From the NCBI RefSeq assembly GCF_021391495.1, contig NZ_CP090063.1:186001-250000 (forward strand): 64,000 nucleotides of DNA, in the 5' to 3' direction. Numbering within the stretch: the first letter of the stretch is position 1; each line of letters opens with the position of its first letter. Origin of the DNA: Amycolatopsis acidiphila (GTDB taxonomy: Bacteria > Actinomycetota > Actinomycetes > Mycobacteriales > Pseudonocardiaceae). The notes under the pieces are model-generated. The model saw only the letters and a list, made by a program, of their open reading frames with translations. It had not been told where the DNA came from and did no database searches. Below, piece after piece: positions 41,036 through 49,587 of this stretch. The position numbers and the translations under genes are program-made.

Positions 41036-42517
41036 TCAGGCGGTCCAGGTTGCCGTCGGCTCGTTTCGGCCTCGCAGCCGGATCTTGCGGTACGGCGTCC
41101 AGCGCTCGCGCTCCCCGGCGGAGCTCGACGCCAGCACCGCCTCGCTCGCCAGGATGCGGCCCGGCACCTTCTTCGCGTGCTCCGTCAGCCGGGCGGCCTC
41201 GTTCACCGCGTCGCCGATCACGGTGTACTCCAGGCGGCTGCGGGTGCCCAGCTGTCCGGCGAACACCATCCCGCACGCGACCCCGATCCCCAGGTCCAAC
41301 TCGCCCTCCGCCCGGACGGCGTCGCGGATCGCACGCGCCGCGGACAGGGCCGAGGTCTCCGCGTCGGCCAGCTTCGTCGGCGCCCCGAAGACGCACAACG
41401 CCGCATCGCCCTGGAACTTGTTGACCAGCCCACCTCGCGCGCCGACCGCGGTGACCACGCTCGCGAACAGCCGGTTCAGCTTCCGCACGATCTCCTCCGG
41501 CGACGTCCGGTACGCGAGCGCCGTGGAGTCGACGACGTCCACGAACAGTGCCGTCACCTCGCGGACGTCGCCCGACAGCGAGACGCCGTGCTCGATCGCG
41601 TGCCGCGCCACGTCGTCGCCGACGTGCCGGCCGAACAGGTCGCGCATGCGGTCCCGCTCCCGCAACCCGGCGACCATGCTGTTCACCGACACCTGCAGCT
41701 GACCGATCTCACTGGCGTCGTCGACCCGCACCTCGACGTCCGTGCGGCCGCGCGCGACCAGGCCGAGCGCCGCCCGCAGCCGGTTCAGCGGCGACGCGAC
41801 CGCACGCGCGAGCAGCGCCGTGCCCAGCGCGCCGGACAACAGGCCGACGATCGCCAGCATGATCAGGCTGGCCTTGTCGTCGGCGTGCCCGAGATCCGGC
41901 GGCGCCGCCACGATCAGCACGCCGAGCAGCGGCACCCCGCTCGCCACGCCCCAGGTCAGCACCAACCGCGACCGCACTGTCACCGACGTGACCTGCTCCG
42001 GCGGGGTGACCTCGAGCGCGACCGTCAGGATCGGCCTGCCCACCCACTCCGCCGCGAGGTACATCAGCCCCACCGTCAGCAGGCCGCCGGCGCCGATCGT
42101 GAGCGTCACGCCGAACGCGTCGAGCCATGAGCCCAGGATCGGCGTGATCCCGCCCAGCAGCACCGTGCCGCCCAGCCACAGCGCGCCACTGACCATCGCC
42201 ATGTGCACGGGCAGGCGCAGCGCGCGTTCGGCCTCCGCCGCGGTCGGGCGCCTGCCCTCGGCGAACCAGACCGCGGTGCGCCGATGCAGGAACGCTGTCC
42301 ACAGTGAACCGATCAGCACCGAAAGGACCACGTACGCGGCCGCGACGAGCACGAAGGTCAGGTTGCGCGAACCCATGTCCGCGGGCAGTCCCTGCAGGAC
42401 GAGCAGCAGCGCGACGGCCGCCGCGCCGCAGACGCTCGAGCCGACACCGAGCGCCACGAACCCGAGCGCGGTGCGCAGCGCGACGCGAAACTTCGTGAAC
42501 CGCGTGGGCCTGCGCAC
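41036..42517 (-). CDS. Membrane class III adenylate cyclase with HAMP domain
   Basis: The 493-residue protein has six membrane helices (residues about 18-235), a HAMP linker (about 235-290, ASPLNRLRAALGLVARGRTD) and a C-terminal class III cyclase domain. Metal-binding aspartates (FVDVVDSTALAY) and the purine-specificity lysine and aspartate (NKFQGDAALCVFGAP) are present. This is the layout of Rv1318c-Rv1320c and Rv3645. It would make cAMP in response to membrane or lipid signals. The gene ends 28 bases from the fabH-like gene. Confidence 0.92.
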   Translation of the reverse strand: MRRPTRFTKFRVALRTALGFVALGVGSSVCGAAAVALLLVLQGLPADMGSRNLTFVLVAAAYVVLSVLIGSLWTAFLHRRTAVWFAEGRRPTAAEAERALRLPVHMAMVSGALWLGGTVLLGGITPILGSWLDAFGVTLTIGAGGLLTVGLMYLAAEWVGRPILTVALEVTPPEQVTSVTVRSRLVLTWGVASGVPLLGVLIVAAPPDLGHADDKASLIMLAIVGLLSGALGTALLARAVASPLNRLRAALGLVARGRTDVEVRVDDASEIGQLQVSVNSMVAGLRERDRMRDLFGRHVGDDVARHAIEHGVSLSGDVREVTALFVDVVDSTALAYRTSPEEIVRKLNRLFASVVTAVGARGGLVNKFQGDAALCVFGAPTKLADAETSALSAARAIRDAVRAEGELDLGIGVACGMVFAGQLGTRSRLEYTVIGDAVNEAARLTEHAKKVPGRILASEAVLASSSAGERERWTPYRKIRLRGRNEPTATWTA

Positions 42518-42530
42518 CCCGTGATCGTAT

Positions 42531-43508
42531 TCAGGACGCGCGCTTGCGCGCGGGGCGAGCCTCGCTCACCGCCTCTTCCAGCTCCGCCCTCGACATCTTC
42601 GAGCGACCCTTGACGTCCAGCTCGCGCGCCATCTTGTCCAGCTCGGCCTTGCTCAGCTCGGACAGATCCGGCGTCTTCTTCCCCGGCGTCTTCTTCGGCG
42701 GCGAGGACGGGCGCTTCTTCCCGCCACCGCCCTTGCGGCTCTCCACACTGCGCGAGAGCGCCTCGAACAGGTCGACGACCTTCGTCGGCTCCGACGGCGG
42801 CGCCTCGACCGACACCTTCCGCCCGGCCTTCTTGTCGTCGATCAGCTTGTGCACCCGTTCGGTGTAGGTGTCGTGGTAGTCCTCGGGCTGCCAGTCCTCG
42901 GTCATCGAGTCGATGAGGCTGACCGCCATGTCGAGCTCCTTGCCCCGGGCCTCGGTCTTCGACGGCAGCTTGTGCAGCTCCTTCATCGGGTCCCGCAGGT
43001 CCTCGGCGAACAGCAGGGTGTCCAGGATCAGCACGTTGTCCCCGGCGCGGATGGCGGCGATCTGCTCCTTGCCGCGCATCACGAACCGGGCGACGCCCGC
43101 CTTGTTCGTGCGGTCCATCGCCTGCAGCAGCAAGCCGTACGCGCGGCCGAACTCCTCCTTCGACGGCGCCAGCCAGTAGCTCTTCTGGAAGAAGATCGGG
43201 TCGATGTCGTCGAGGTCCACGAAGGCCTCGATGTCGATGGAGCGCGAGCGGCCCGGCGCGATCTCGTCCAGCTCGTCCTGCTCGACCAGTACGTACTCGC
43301 CGTCGCCGAGGTCGTAGCCCTTGACGATGTCGTTGTAGTCCACTTCCTTGCCGGTGCGCTCGTTCACCCGCCGGTAGCGGATGCGGTCGGAGGTGTCGCG
43401 TTCGAACTGCCGGAAGTGCACGGTGTGGTCCTCGGTCGCGCTGTAGAGCTCGACCGGCACCGTGACCAGGCCGAAGTTGATCGCACCACTCCAGATCGCC
43501 CGTGCCAT
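42531..43508 (-). CDS. ku: DNA end-binding protein Ku
   Basis: The 325-residue Ku homodimer subunit binds DNA ends in non-homologous end joining. It begins MARAIWSGAINFGLVTVPVELYSAT, as is typical. The beta-barrel core (about 10-200) is followed by a Ser/Lys-rich extension with a SAP-like segment near the C-terminus (LSKAELDKMARELDVKGRSKM). It lies 3 bases from a DNA ligase gene on the same strand, the usual NHEJ pairing. The polymerase domain of LigD is not in the window. Confidence 0.95.
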   Translation of the reverse strand: MARAIWSGAINFGLVTVPVELYSATEDHTVHFRQFERDTSDRIRYRRVNERTGKEVDYNDIVKGYDLGDGEYVLVEQDELDEIAPGRSRSIDIEAFVDLDDIDPIFFQKSYWLAPSKEEFGRAYGLLLQAMDRTNKAGVARFVMRGKEQIAAIRAGDNVLILDTLLFAEDLRDPMKELHKLPSKTEARGKELDMAVSLIDSMTEDWQPEDYHDTYTERVHKLIDDKKAGRKVSVEAPPSEPTKVVDLFEALSRSVESRKGGGGKKRPSSPPKKTPGKKTPDLSELSKAELDKMARELDVKGRSKMSRAELEEAVSEARPARKRAS

Positions 43509-43511
43509 GGC

Positions 43512-44456
43512 TCACCCCTCCCGGATGACCTCGATCGGCGGCTTGTCGTCGCGCAGCCCGGTGAACCGCGGATGCCGGAGCTTGCCGTCGTTCGTCCACT
43601 CGGAGAAGCGGACCTGCACCACCAGCTTCGGCTCGACCCAGCGCGGCCCGCGTTCGGGCACGACCTCGCCGAACGGCGAACGGTCGCACCGCAGCTCGCC
43701 CAGCGTGCCGGCCAGCTCGCGCAGCGTCGCCTCGTTGTAGCCGGTGCCGACCTTGCCGGCGTAGCGCAGTTTGCCCCGGTCGTAGTAGCCGACTAGGAGG
43801 GCACCGAAGCCGCTGCGGGAGCCGCCGGGCTTGGTGTAACCGCCGACGACGAACTCCTGGTCCTTGACGCACTTGAACTTCAGCCAGTCCGAGGTGCGGC
43901 CCGGCCGGTACGGCGCGTCGGCCCGCTTCGCGATCAGGCCCTCCCAGCCGTGCGCGCACGCGTACTCGAAGTACGTCTCGCCGTCGAAGTTGCGGTGGTT
44001 CGAGTAGCGCAACGGGTCGACCCAGTCGAAAGCGTTGCGCAGCAAGTGTTTCCGCTGCCGTAACGGCAACCGGCCGGTGTCGGCGTGGTCGAACTGGATG
44101 AGGTCGAACAGGTAGTAGTACACCTGCACGCCGGTCGCCTCGATGCGGTCGCGGTCGGTCAGGTGGATGCGCGGCTGCAGCTTGGCGAAGCTGGTCTGCG
44201 GTCCGTCGAACGCCACGATCTCGCCGTCGGCGACGAAGTGCGACGGGCCGTGCGTGGCCAGCGCCTCGACGATCTCGGGATAGGAGTCGTTGACGACATG
44301 GTGGTTGCGGGACCAGAGCGTCGGCGTGCCGCCCGCGCGCGAACAGATCGCCCGGACACCGTCGAGCTTGCGCTCGAACAGCCAGTTGTCACTCGAGAAG
44401 CGCCGTTGAGTCAGCGTCGCGAGGGTGGGCTCGCGCCAGCCGGGCTCAGTTTGCAT
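43512..44456 (-). CDS. ATP-dependent DNA ligase (LigD ligase-domain type)
   Basis: The 314-residue ligase has the adenylation lysine in ERKLDGVRA (K30 from this ATG), later nucleotidyltransferase motifs (GEIVAFDG, EGLIAKRAD, WLKFK) and an OB-fold domain. It corresponds to the ligase domain of LigD or to stand-alone LigC, and would seal breaks with the neighbouring Ku. ATG 44456 is used; a TTG six bases upstream is an alternative. No polymerase or nuclease domains are fused, so the repair polymerase must lie elsewhere. Confidence 0.9.
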   Translation of the reverse strand: MQTEPGWREPTLATLTQRRFSSDNWLFERKLDGVRAICSRAGGTPTLWSRNHHVVNDSYPEIVEALATHGPSHFVADGEIVAFDGPQTSFAKLQPRIHLTDRDRIEATGVQVYYYLFDLIQFDHADTGRLPLRQRKHLLRNAFDWVDPLRYSNHRNFDGETYFEYACAHGWEGLIAKRADAPYRPGRTSDWLKFKCVKDQEFVVGGYTKPGGSRSGFGALLVGYYDRGKLRYAGKVGTGYNEATLRELAGTLGELRCDRSPFGEVVPERGPRWVEPKLVVQVRFSEWTNDGKLRHPRFTGLRDDKPPIEVIREG

Positions 44457-44501
44457 GATCAACGGGTACCCCCGATGCCGCAGCTGGAAACCGGGGTCCG
44501 A

Positions 44502-45317
44502 TCAGGGTGAGACTACGTCCTCGTCCTGTTCGGTCAGCCCTTCGCGCAGCCTTTCCAGGGTCCTGGCGAGCAACCGCGAGACGTGCATCTGGGACACCCC
44601 GATGCGTTCCGCTATCTGCGTCTGGGTCATGTTGTGCACGAACCGCAGCCCGAGGATCTTGCGTTCCCGCTCCGGCAGCTCCTGGATCAGCGGCAGCAGC
44701 GCCTCGTGGTTCTCGACGCCTTCGAGCGCCGCGTCCTCCTCGCCGAGCGTGTCGCCCAGCGCCAGGTTCTCGGTGTCACCGGAGAGGACCTCGTCCAGCG
44801 ACATCGAGTGGTAGGCGTTGCCGGCCTCCAGGCCTTCGAACACCTCGTCCTGGCTGATGCTCAGGTGCGCCGCGATCTCGCTCGGCGTCGGCGCGCGGCC
44901 CAGCCGCTGCGCGAGCTCGGTGTTCGCGGCCGAGATCGACAGGTGCAGCTCCTTGAGCCGCCGCGGCACGCGCACCAGCCAGCCGGTGTCGCGGAAGTGC
45001 CGCCGGACCTCGCCCATCACGGTGGGCACGGCGAAGGACAGGAAGTCCGAGCCGCGGCTCGCGTCGAACCTGTCGACGGCGTTGATCAACCCGACCGTGG
45101 CCACCTGGACCAGGTCTTCCTTCGCGACGCCTCGACCGGAGAAGCGTTGTGCGATGTGTTCTGCCAGTGGGAGATGACCGGTCACCAGTTCGTCCCGCAG
45201 CGCCGTCCGGCGAGGATCGTTCTCGTCGAGGGCCTTCAGCTCGTCGAACAGCGGAGCGAGGTGCTCGTATTCGTTGGACGAAGTGGGTTTTGCTGGCTCG
45301 GCTCGCGAGCCGGTCAC
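44502..45317 (-). CDS. sigF: RNA polymerase sigma factor, SigB/SigF/SigG type
   Basis: This 271-residue sigma-70 family protein has regions 2 (EDLVQVATVGLINAVDRFD), 3 and 4 (LPERERKILGLRFVHNMTQTQIAERIGVSQMHVSRLL). It belongs to the stress/sporulation SigF group. Its GTG start overlaps the stop of the anti-sigma kinase-like gene (GTGA), so the regulator and sigma factor are co-translated, as in rsbW-sigB/usfX-sigF operons. Confidence 0.92.
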   Translation of the reverse strand: MTGSRAEPAKPTSSNEYEHLAPLFDELKALDENDPRRTALRDELVTGHLPLAEHIAQRFSGRGVAKEDLVQVATVGLINAVDRFDASRGSDFLSFAVPTVMGEVRRHFRDTGWLVRVPRRLKELHLSISAANTELAQRLGRAPTPSEIAAHLSISQDEVFEGLEAGNAYHSMSLDEVLSGDTENLALGDTLGEEDAALEGVENHEALLPLIQELPERERKILGLRFVHNMTQTQIAERIGVSQMHVSRLLARTLERLREGLTEQDEDVVSP

Positions 45318-45757
45318 GCGCCCGCCCCTGGCGCGTCGACCACGACCCGTCGCTTGGCGAGTTCGATGTCCACCTGGTGGCCGAGTTGCCCGTTCGAGGT
45401 GACCCGGCTGTCCACCGAGTCGGTCAGTGTCGTCAGCACCCGCCAGCCGAAGGACTTCGTGCTGGGAGAACTGTCGCTCTCGGAATGCACTGTTCCGGTG
45501 AACCGGAGCTCGTCGTCGGACACCGTGAACCGGCACCGCATGGTGCTGCCCGGCACCGCCCTGGTGATCAGCGTCGAGCACGCTTCGTCGACGGCCAGCC
45601 GGAGGTCGGCGATGGCGTCGAGGTCGAAGTCGGCGCGGGTGGCGATGGTCGCCACGACGGAACGCACGATCGGCAGGTGCACGAGATCGGCCCCGAGCCA
45701 GAGCTCGATGTCGTTGTGCGCGTGCAGGGGCGGTGGTTCCCAGTCTGCCACTTTCAC
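45314..45757 (-). CDS. rsbW: Anti-sigma factor, RsbW-like ATPase
   Basis: The 147-residue GHKL-fold protein resembles RsbW/UsfX, which bind and inhibit SigF-type sigma factors. The N-box is visible as LRLAVDEACSTLI (about residues 51-63) and a later FGWRVLTTLTDSV segment stands where the ATP lid lies. It is coupled by a four-base overlap to the sigma factor. No anti-anti-sigma (RsbV) gene is adjacent, so partner switching must use a distant protein. Confidence 0.88.
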   Translation of the reverse strand: MKVADWEPPPLHAHNDIELWLGADLVHLPIVRSVVATIATRADFDLDAIADLRLAVDEACSTLITRAVPGSTMRCRFTVSDDELRFTGTVHSESDSSPSTKSFGWRVLTTLTDSVDSRVTSNGQLGHQVDIELAKRRVVVDAPGAGA

Positions 45758-45826
45758 CTCGCCGTAGTTCGGATGCTGCTGCGCACCATGATGCCTCGAA
45801 CGGGGGACTCTCGCCTGCCGGTACCG

Positions 45827-46882
45827 TCACCCGTGCCGGAGGATCGCGCCGAAGCCTTCGGTAAGTGCGCTGTCAACGTAGACGAGGTCCGCGTCGACCG
45901 CGATGGCGGCCACCGGGACGGCCTCGTCGGCCCGCCGCTCGTGAGCCTGCGCGGCGCCGAGCGTCCGTAGCTCGGGCTCGGTGACGGCGATCTGCGTGGG
46001 GGACTCGCCGGTGAAGACGGTGCCGTCGCCCGGATCCGCGATCAGCAGGGTCTCGACGTTGCTTTCGACCAGGGCGCTCGTGACCGCCTCCAGACCGTCG
46101 ACGGCCAGCCCGCTCTCGCTGTGGAGCGCGTTGTCGAACCGCTCCAGCACCTCGTCCAGCCTGCGCTGCTTCTCGGTCAGGACGACTTCGCCGGCGACGT
46201 CCTCGTGGGTCACTTCCCGGGCGATGTCCTGCAACCGCTTCGGCAGCGCCTCGCGTACGGCGCGCCGCCCCTGGATCTCCCCGGCCACGACGACCAGCTC
46301 GGCGCCGACGCGGTCGGCGAGCTTCGTCACGTCGTCGGCGATCTCCGCGACGTTCCGGCGGATGGTCTCCTCGGTGCGCCGGCGCATGTCGTACTGCGCC
46401 ATGCCGCCTCCGCGCACCTGGTGCACGGGATGGTCGCGCCCGGACACCTCGTCGGTGTCGAGCTTGCGGCCGTGCTCGTCGTAGGCCGTGACGGTGGCGT
46501 CGACCTGGTTCACGGAGGCCACGACGTACCTGACGCCCGGCTTCGCGTACCGGGTCAGGGGCACCACGTAGGGCAGGTCGGACACCCGGGTGACGGGTGC
46601 GGCGGGCGGCTCGTCCAGGCGTTCGTCCACCACGACGGAGTCGCCGGCCGCGACCAGGGCGCGACCGCTGCGGCCGACCGCTCTGGAGCCGTTTCGCACC
46701 GCCGACTCGAGCGCGTTCAGCGTCTCTCCGGGGGCGTGCTGGGCCGAAAGCTGGTCGTGCAGCTCGCGCCAGCGCAGCTCGAGCTGCTTCTCGGCGTCCT
46801 CCGTGTCGTGGGAGTCCTCGAAGTAGACGGACGTGAACGGGCCTGGGGTGGTCACAAGCTGTCGTAACGTCGTCGTCTGCAT
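45827..46882 (-). CDS. baeRF-domain protein (Rv2629-like, release-factor-fold)
   Basis: The 351-residue protein resembles actinobacterial Rv2629-like proteins with an archaeal/eukaryotic release-factor-1 fold (baeRF/Vms1 family), thought to act on stalled ribosomes or in stress. A typical part is DMRRRTEETIRRNVAEIADDV followed by VVVAGEIQGRRAV (about 170-215). The GGQ motif of true release factors is absent; the equivalent loop reads GGGMAQYD. It lies 69 bases upstream of the anti-sigma gene on the same strand, so it may belong to the stress regulon. Confidence 0.82.
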   Translation of the reverse strand: MQTTTLRQLVTTPGPFTSVYFEDSHDTEDAEKQLELRWRELHDQLSAQHAPGETLNALESAVRNGSRAVGRSGRALVAAGDSVVVDERLDEPPAAPVTRVSDLPYVVPLTRYAKPGVRYVVASVNQVDATVTAYDEHGRKLDTDEVSGRDHPVHQVRGGGMAQYDMRRRTEETIRRNVAEIADDVTKLADRVGAELVVVAGEIQGRRAVREALPKRLQDIAREVTHEDVAGEVVLTEKQRRLDEVLERFDNALHSESGLAVDGLEAVTSALVESNVETLLIADPGDGTVFTGESPTQIAVTEPELRTLGAAQAHERRADEAVPVAAIAVDADLVYVDSALTEGFGAILRHG

Positions 46883-46935
46883 GGGCCGGTGGTACCCCGC
46901 TGCGTGAGGGGCAAAACGTGCTGTTCGATGGGGTC

Positions 46936-47040
46936 ATGGCGGCTGAGTTCAAGGATCTTTGGCTGGATGCGGACGATCATCGGACCCTCGCGGACCGGCG
47001 CGGCCCGGAGGGCGACGAGCTCCGGGTATCCGCGCGATGA
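46936..47040 (+). CDS. Possible small protein overlapping the TSUP gene start
   Basis: A 34-codon frame (MAAEFKDLWLDADD, ending VSAR) from ATG 46936 ends in an ATGA overlap with the next gene, the pattern of translational coupling seen elsewhere here. A GTG at 46918 would extend it by six residues. No family is recognisable, and it could be a leader or chance frame. Confidence 0.35.
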   Translation: MAAEFKDLWLDADDHRTLADRRGPEGDELRVSAR

Positions 47041-47801
47041 GCTGGTGGCATGCGCTGATCGTGCTGCTCGCCGGGGTGTGGGCGGGCACGATCAACACCG
47101 TCGTCGGGTCCGGCACGCTCGTCACGTTCCCGGTGCTGGTCGCGCTCGGCTACCCGCCGGTGACGGCGACGACGTCGAACGCGCTCGGGCTCGCGCCGGG
47201 CACCATCAGCGGCGCGATCGGGTACCGGCACGAGCTGACCGGGGAGGCGCGGCGGCTCGTGCGCTACAGCGTCCCGTCGTTCCTCGGCGCCATCGGCGGC
47301 ACCGTCCTGCTGTTGTCCTTGCCGCCCAACGCCTTCGAAAAGGTCGTGCCGGTACTCGTCGGGCTGGCGGTGGTGCTCGTGCTCGTGCAGCCTGTCGTGT
47401 CGGCCCGGGTGGCCAGGCGGCGCGAGCGCGCCGAGACGACGGCCGGCCACGGCGGTCCGCTGCTGCTGTTCCTGATCTTCCTCGTCGGGATCTACGGCGG
47501 GTACTTCACGGCCGCCCAGGGCGTGATGCTGATGGCGTTCATGGGCATGCTGCTGACCGACCCGATCCAGCGCATCAACGGCATCAAGAACGTGCTCGCC
47601 GCCGTGGTGAACGTCGTCGCCGGCGTGATCTACGCCTTCATCGCGCCGATCAGCTGGCCGGTGGTCGCGCTGCTCGCGGTCGGCTCCACGCTCGGCGGGC
47701 AGCTCGGCGCCAAGATCGGGCGCCGGCTGCCGGCCACCGCGCTGCGCGTCGTGATCGTGCTCGTCGGGGTCGCCGCGATCGTTCAGCTGGTCCTGCGGTA
47801 G
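47037..47801 (+). CDS. TSUP (TauE/SafE, DUF81) family membrane transporter
   Basis: The 254-residue protein has about eight membrane helices and the two-fold TSUP repeats: GTINTVVGSGTLVTFPVL near the start and GGYFTAAQGVMLM in the second half, the family's conserved G-x-x-x-P-type loops. These proteins export sulfite, sulfoacetate or related anions. ATG 47037 (MSWWHALIVL) gives a membrane-start N-terminus. Its end overlaps the convergent aminotransferase gene by 19 bases. Confidence 0.88.
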   Translation: MSWWHALIVLLAGVWAGTINTVVGSGTLVTFPVLVALGYPPVTATTSNALGLAPGTISGAIGYRHELTGEARRLVRYSVPSFLGAIGGTVLLLSLPPNAFEKVVPVLVGLAVVLVLVQPVVSARVARRRERAETTAGHGGPLLLFLIFLVGIYGGYFTAAQGVMLMAFMGMLLTDPIQRINGIKNVLAAVVNVVAGVIYAFIAPISWPVVALLAVGSTLGGQLGAKIGRRLPATALRVVIVLVGVAAIVQLVLR

Positions 47802-48841
47802 CTGCGCGCGGCGTGCAGGAACAGGTCGTTCTCCTCGGAGTGGCTGATCGTCACCCGCACGCCGGAACCGGCGAACGCGCGGACCACGACCTTGTTCGCC
47901 AGCGTGTGCTCGGAGAAGTCGACCGCGTCGTCCCCGAGCGGCAGCCAGACGAAGTTCGCCTGCGTGTCGGGCACCTCGTAACCGGCCTCGATCAGCTCGT
48001 TCCGCACCCGCTCGCGCTCGGCGACGATCGTCTCGCAGCGCGCGAGCAGCTCGTCCTCGGCATCGAGGCAAGCCATCGCCGCGGTCTGCGCGAGGGAGTT
48101 GACGCTGAAGGGCACGTACACCTTCCGCAGCGCCGCGGCGATCTGCGGCGGGCCCGCGAAGTAGCCGACGCGCAGCCCGGCCAGGCCGTAGGCCTTGGAG
48201 AACGTGCGCAGGACGGCGACGTTGTCCCGCGTGCGCACGTAGTCGACGCCGTCCGGCACGTCGGGGTCGGTGACGAACTCGCGGTAGGCCTCGTCCAGCA
48301 CGACGAGCACGTCGGAGGGCACCCGGTCGAGGAAGCGGTCCAGCTCCGCGCGCCGGTTCGCCGTGCCGGTCGGGTTGTTGGGGTTGCAGACCATGATCAC
48401 CCGCGTGTTCGGCGTGATCGCGTCGGCCATCGCGTCGAGGTCGTGCGTGTGCGTCGAGTCCAGCGGCACCTTCACCGGGTTCGCGCAGGCGATCTGCGTC
48501 GCGATGGGGTAGGTCTCGAAGGACCGCCACGCGAACACCGCGTCGTCGCCCGGCGCGCACATCGCGTGCATCAGCTGGTGGCACAGCGCCACCGAGCCGC
48601 AGCCCACGGCGATCTGCCCGGCAGGCAGGCCCAGCTTCTCCGCGAGCCGGGCCGCCAGCTTGCCGACGCCGGGGTCCGGATAGCGGTTGAGATCGGTGGT
48701 GGCCTTGGCGATCGCGGCGGCGACGCTCGGCAGCGGCCCCCCCGGGGTCTCGTTGCTGGAGAGCTTGATCGCGCCGGGCACGGACCTTCCCGCGACGTAG
48801 TCGGGCAGCGTATCGAGGTCGACGCGGGGCTGGACCGGCAT
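47783..48841 (-). CDS. Histidinol-phosphate/aromatic aminotransferase (HisC/Pat type)
   Basis: The 352-residue fold-type I PLP aminotransferase has the Schiff-base lysine in TFSKAYGLAGLRVGY and the PNNPTGT and DEAYREF motifs. The short form resembles actinobacterial Pat (phenylalanine/aromatic aminotransferase), annotated as HisC-like, rather than the his-operon enzyme. It would use 2-oxoglutarate with aromatic or histidinol-phosphate substrates. No his genes are adjacent. Confidence 0.88.
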   Translation of the reverse strand: MPVQPRVDLDTLPDYVAGRSVPGAIKLSSNETPGGPLPSVAAAIAKATTDLNRYPDPGVGKLAARLAEKLGLPAGQIAVGCGSVALCHQLMHAMCAPGDDAVFAWRSFETYPIATQIACANPVKVPLDSTHTHDLDAMADAITPNTRVIMVCNPNNPTGTANRRAELDRFLDRVPSDVLVVLDEAYREFVTDPDVPDGVDYVRTRDNVAVLRTFSKAYGLAGLRVGYFAGPPQIAAALRKVYVPFSVNSLAQTAAMACLDAEDELLARCETIVAERERVRNELIEAGYEVPDTQANFVWLPLGDDAVDFSEHTLANKVVVRAFAGSGVRVTISHSEENDLFLHAARSYRRTS

Positions 48842-48946
48842 TACTGTGCTCCTTCTGGGCGAAAAGCTGCTGCTGTCACGTTAACCCGTGGCTTCGGCAG
48901 AAGTTCATGTTGACTTCTGTTCACTCCGGGATGGTTGAGTAGGGAG

Positions 48947-49573
48947 ATGACGCAGACGCACACCGAACACTACGAGCGCGAGGACGGCCGCGCGATCGAG
49001 CTGACCTATGCCGAACCCGAGAACGTCGTGCGTGGCGGCCTCGTCGTCCTGCACGAAGCCGAGGGGATCACGCCCGGGGTGCGTCTGCTGATCGCGAGTC
49101 TGGCCGGCGAGGGATGGCTCGCCGTCGCGCCACACCTGAAGGGCGAGCCGGCGCGCGAGGACGTCCTCGCAGCGACGGACATCACGTTGGCCTGGCTGGT
49201 CGACCACGGCGTGCAGGCGGATCTGCTCGGCGTCGTCGGGTTCGACCTCGGCGGCACAGCGGCGCTCGTGGTCGCGTCGAACCGCAAGCTCGGCGCGGCC
49301 GTCAGCGTGGGCGGGCAGGGTGGCAGCGAGCTGCCCGCGCTCGTCGAGATCGCGGGCAAGCTGACCAGCCCGTGGCTGGGCATCTACGGCGACGCGGGCG
49401 ACGAGCTCGGCGCGGCGGAGGTCGAGCAGCTGCGGGACGCGGCGGCCACCGCGGGCGTCGTGAGCAACGTGGTGCGCTACCCCGGCGCCAACCACCGCTT
49501 CGACGCCGATCCGAAGGCCGCCGTCGAGGCCTGGCAGCGCACGCTGAGCTGGTTCGACGCGCACCTGCGCTGA
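48947..49573 (+). CDS. Dienelactone hydrolase-family protein with aspartate at the nucleophile position
   Basis: The 208-residue alpha/beta hydrolase follows the DLH pattern: LVVLHEAEGITPGVR near the oxyanion region, the elbow GFDLGG (98-103), YGDAGDE (148-153) and NHRFD (182-186). DLH has cysteine in G-x-C-x-GG; here it is aspartate (D100), as in haloalkane and haloacetate dehalogenases. Thus it may hydrolyse through an aspartyl ester or have lost activity. ATG 48947 has GGGAG adjacent; a TTG 12 bases earlier is possible. It precedes the acetoacetyl-CoA synthetase gene by 14 bases. Confidence 0.8.
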   Translation: MTQTHTEHYEREDGRAIELTYAEPENVVRGGLVVLHEAEGITPGVRLLIASLAGEGWLAVAPHLKGEPAREDVLAATDITLAWLVDHGVQADLLGVVGFDLGGTAALVVASNRKLGAAVSVGGQGGSELPALVEIAGKLTSPWLGIYGDAGDELGAAEVEQLRDAAATAGVVSNVVRYPGANHRFDADPKAAVEAWQRTLSWFDAHLR

Positions 49574-49587
49574 CGTAAAGTCGCCGT

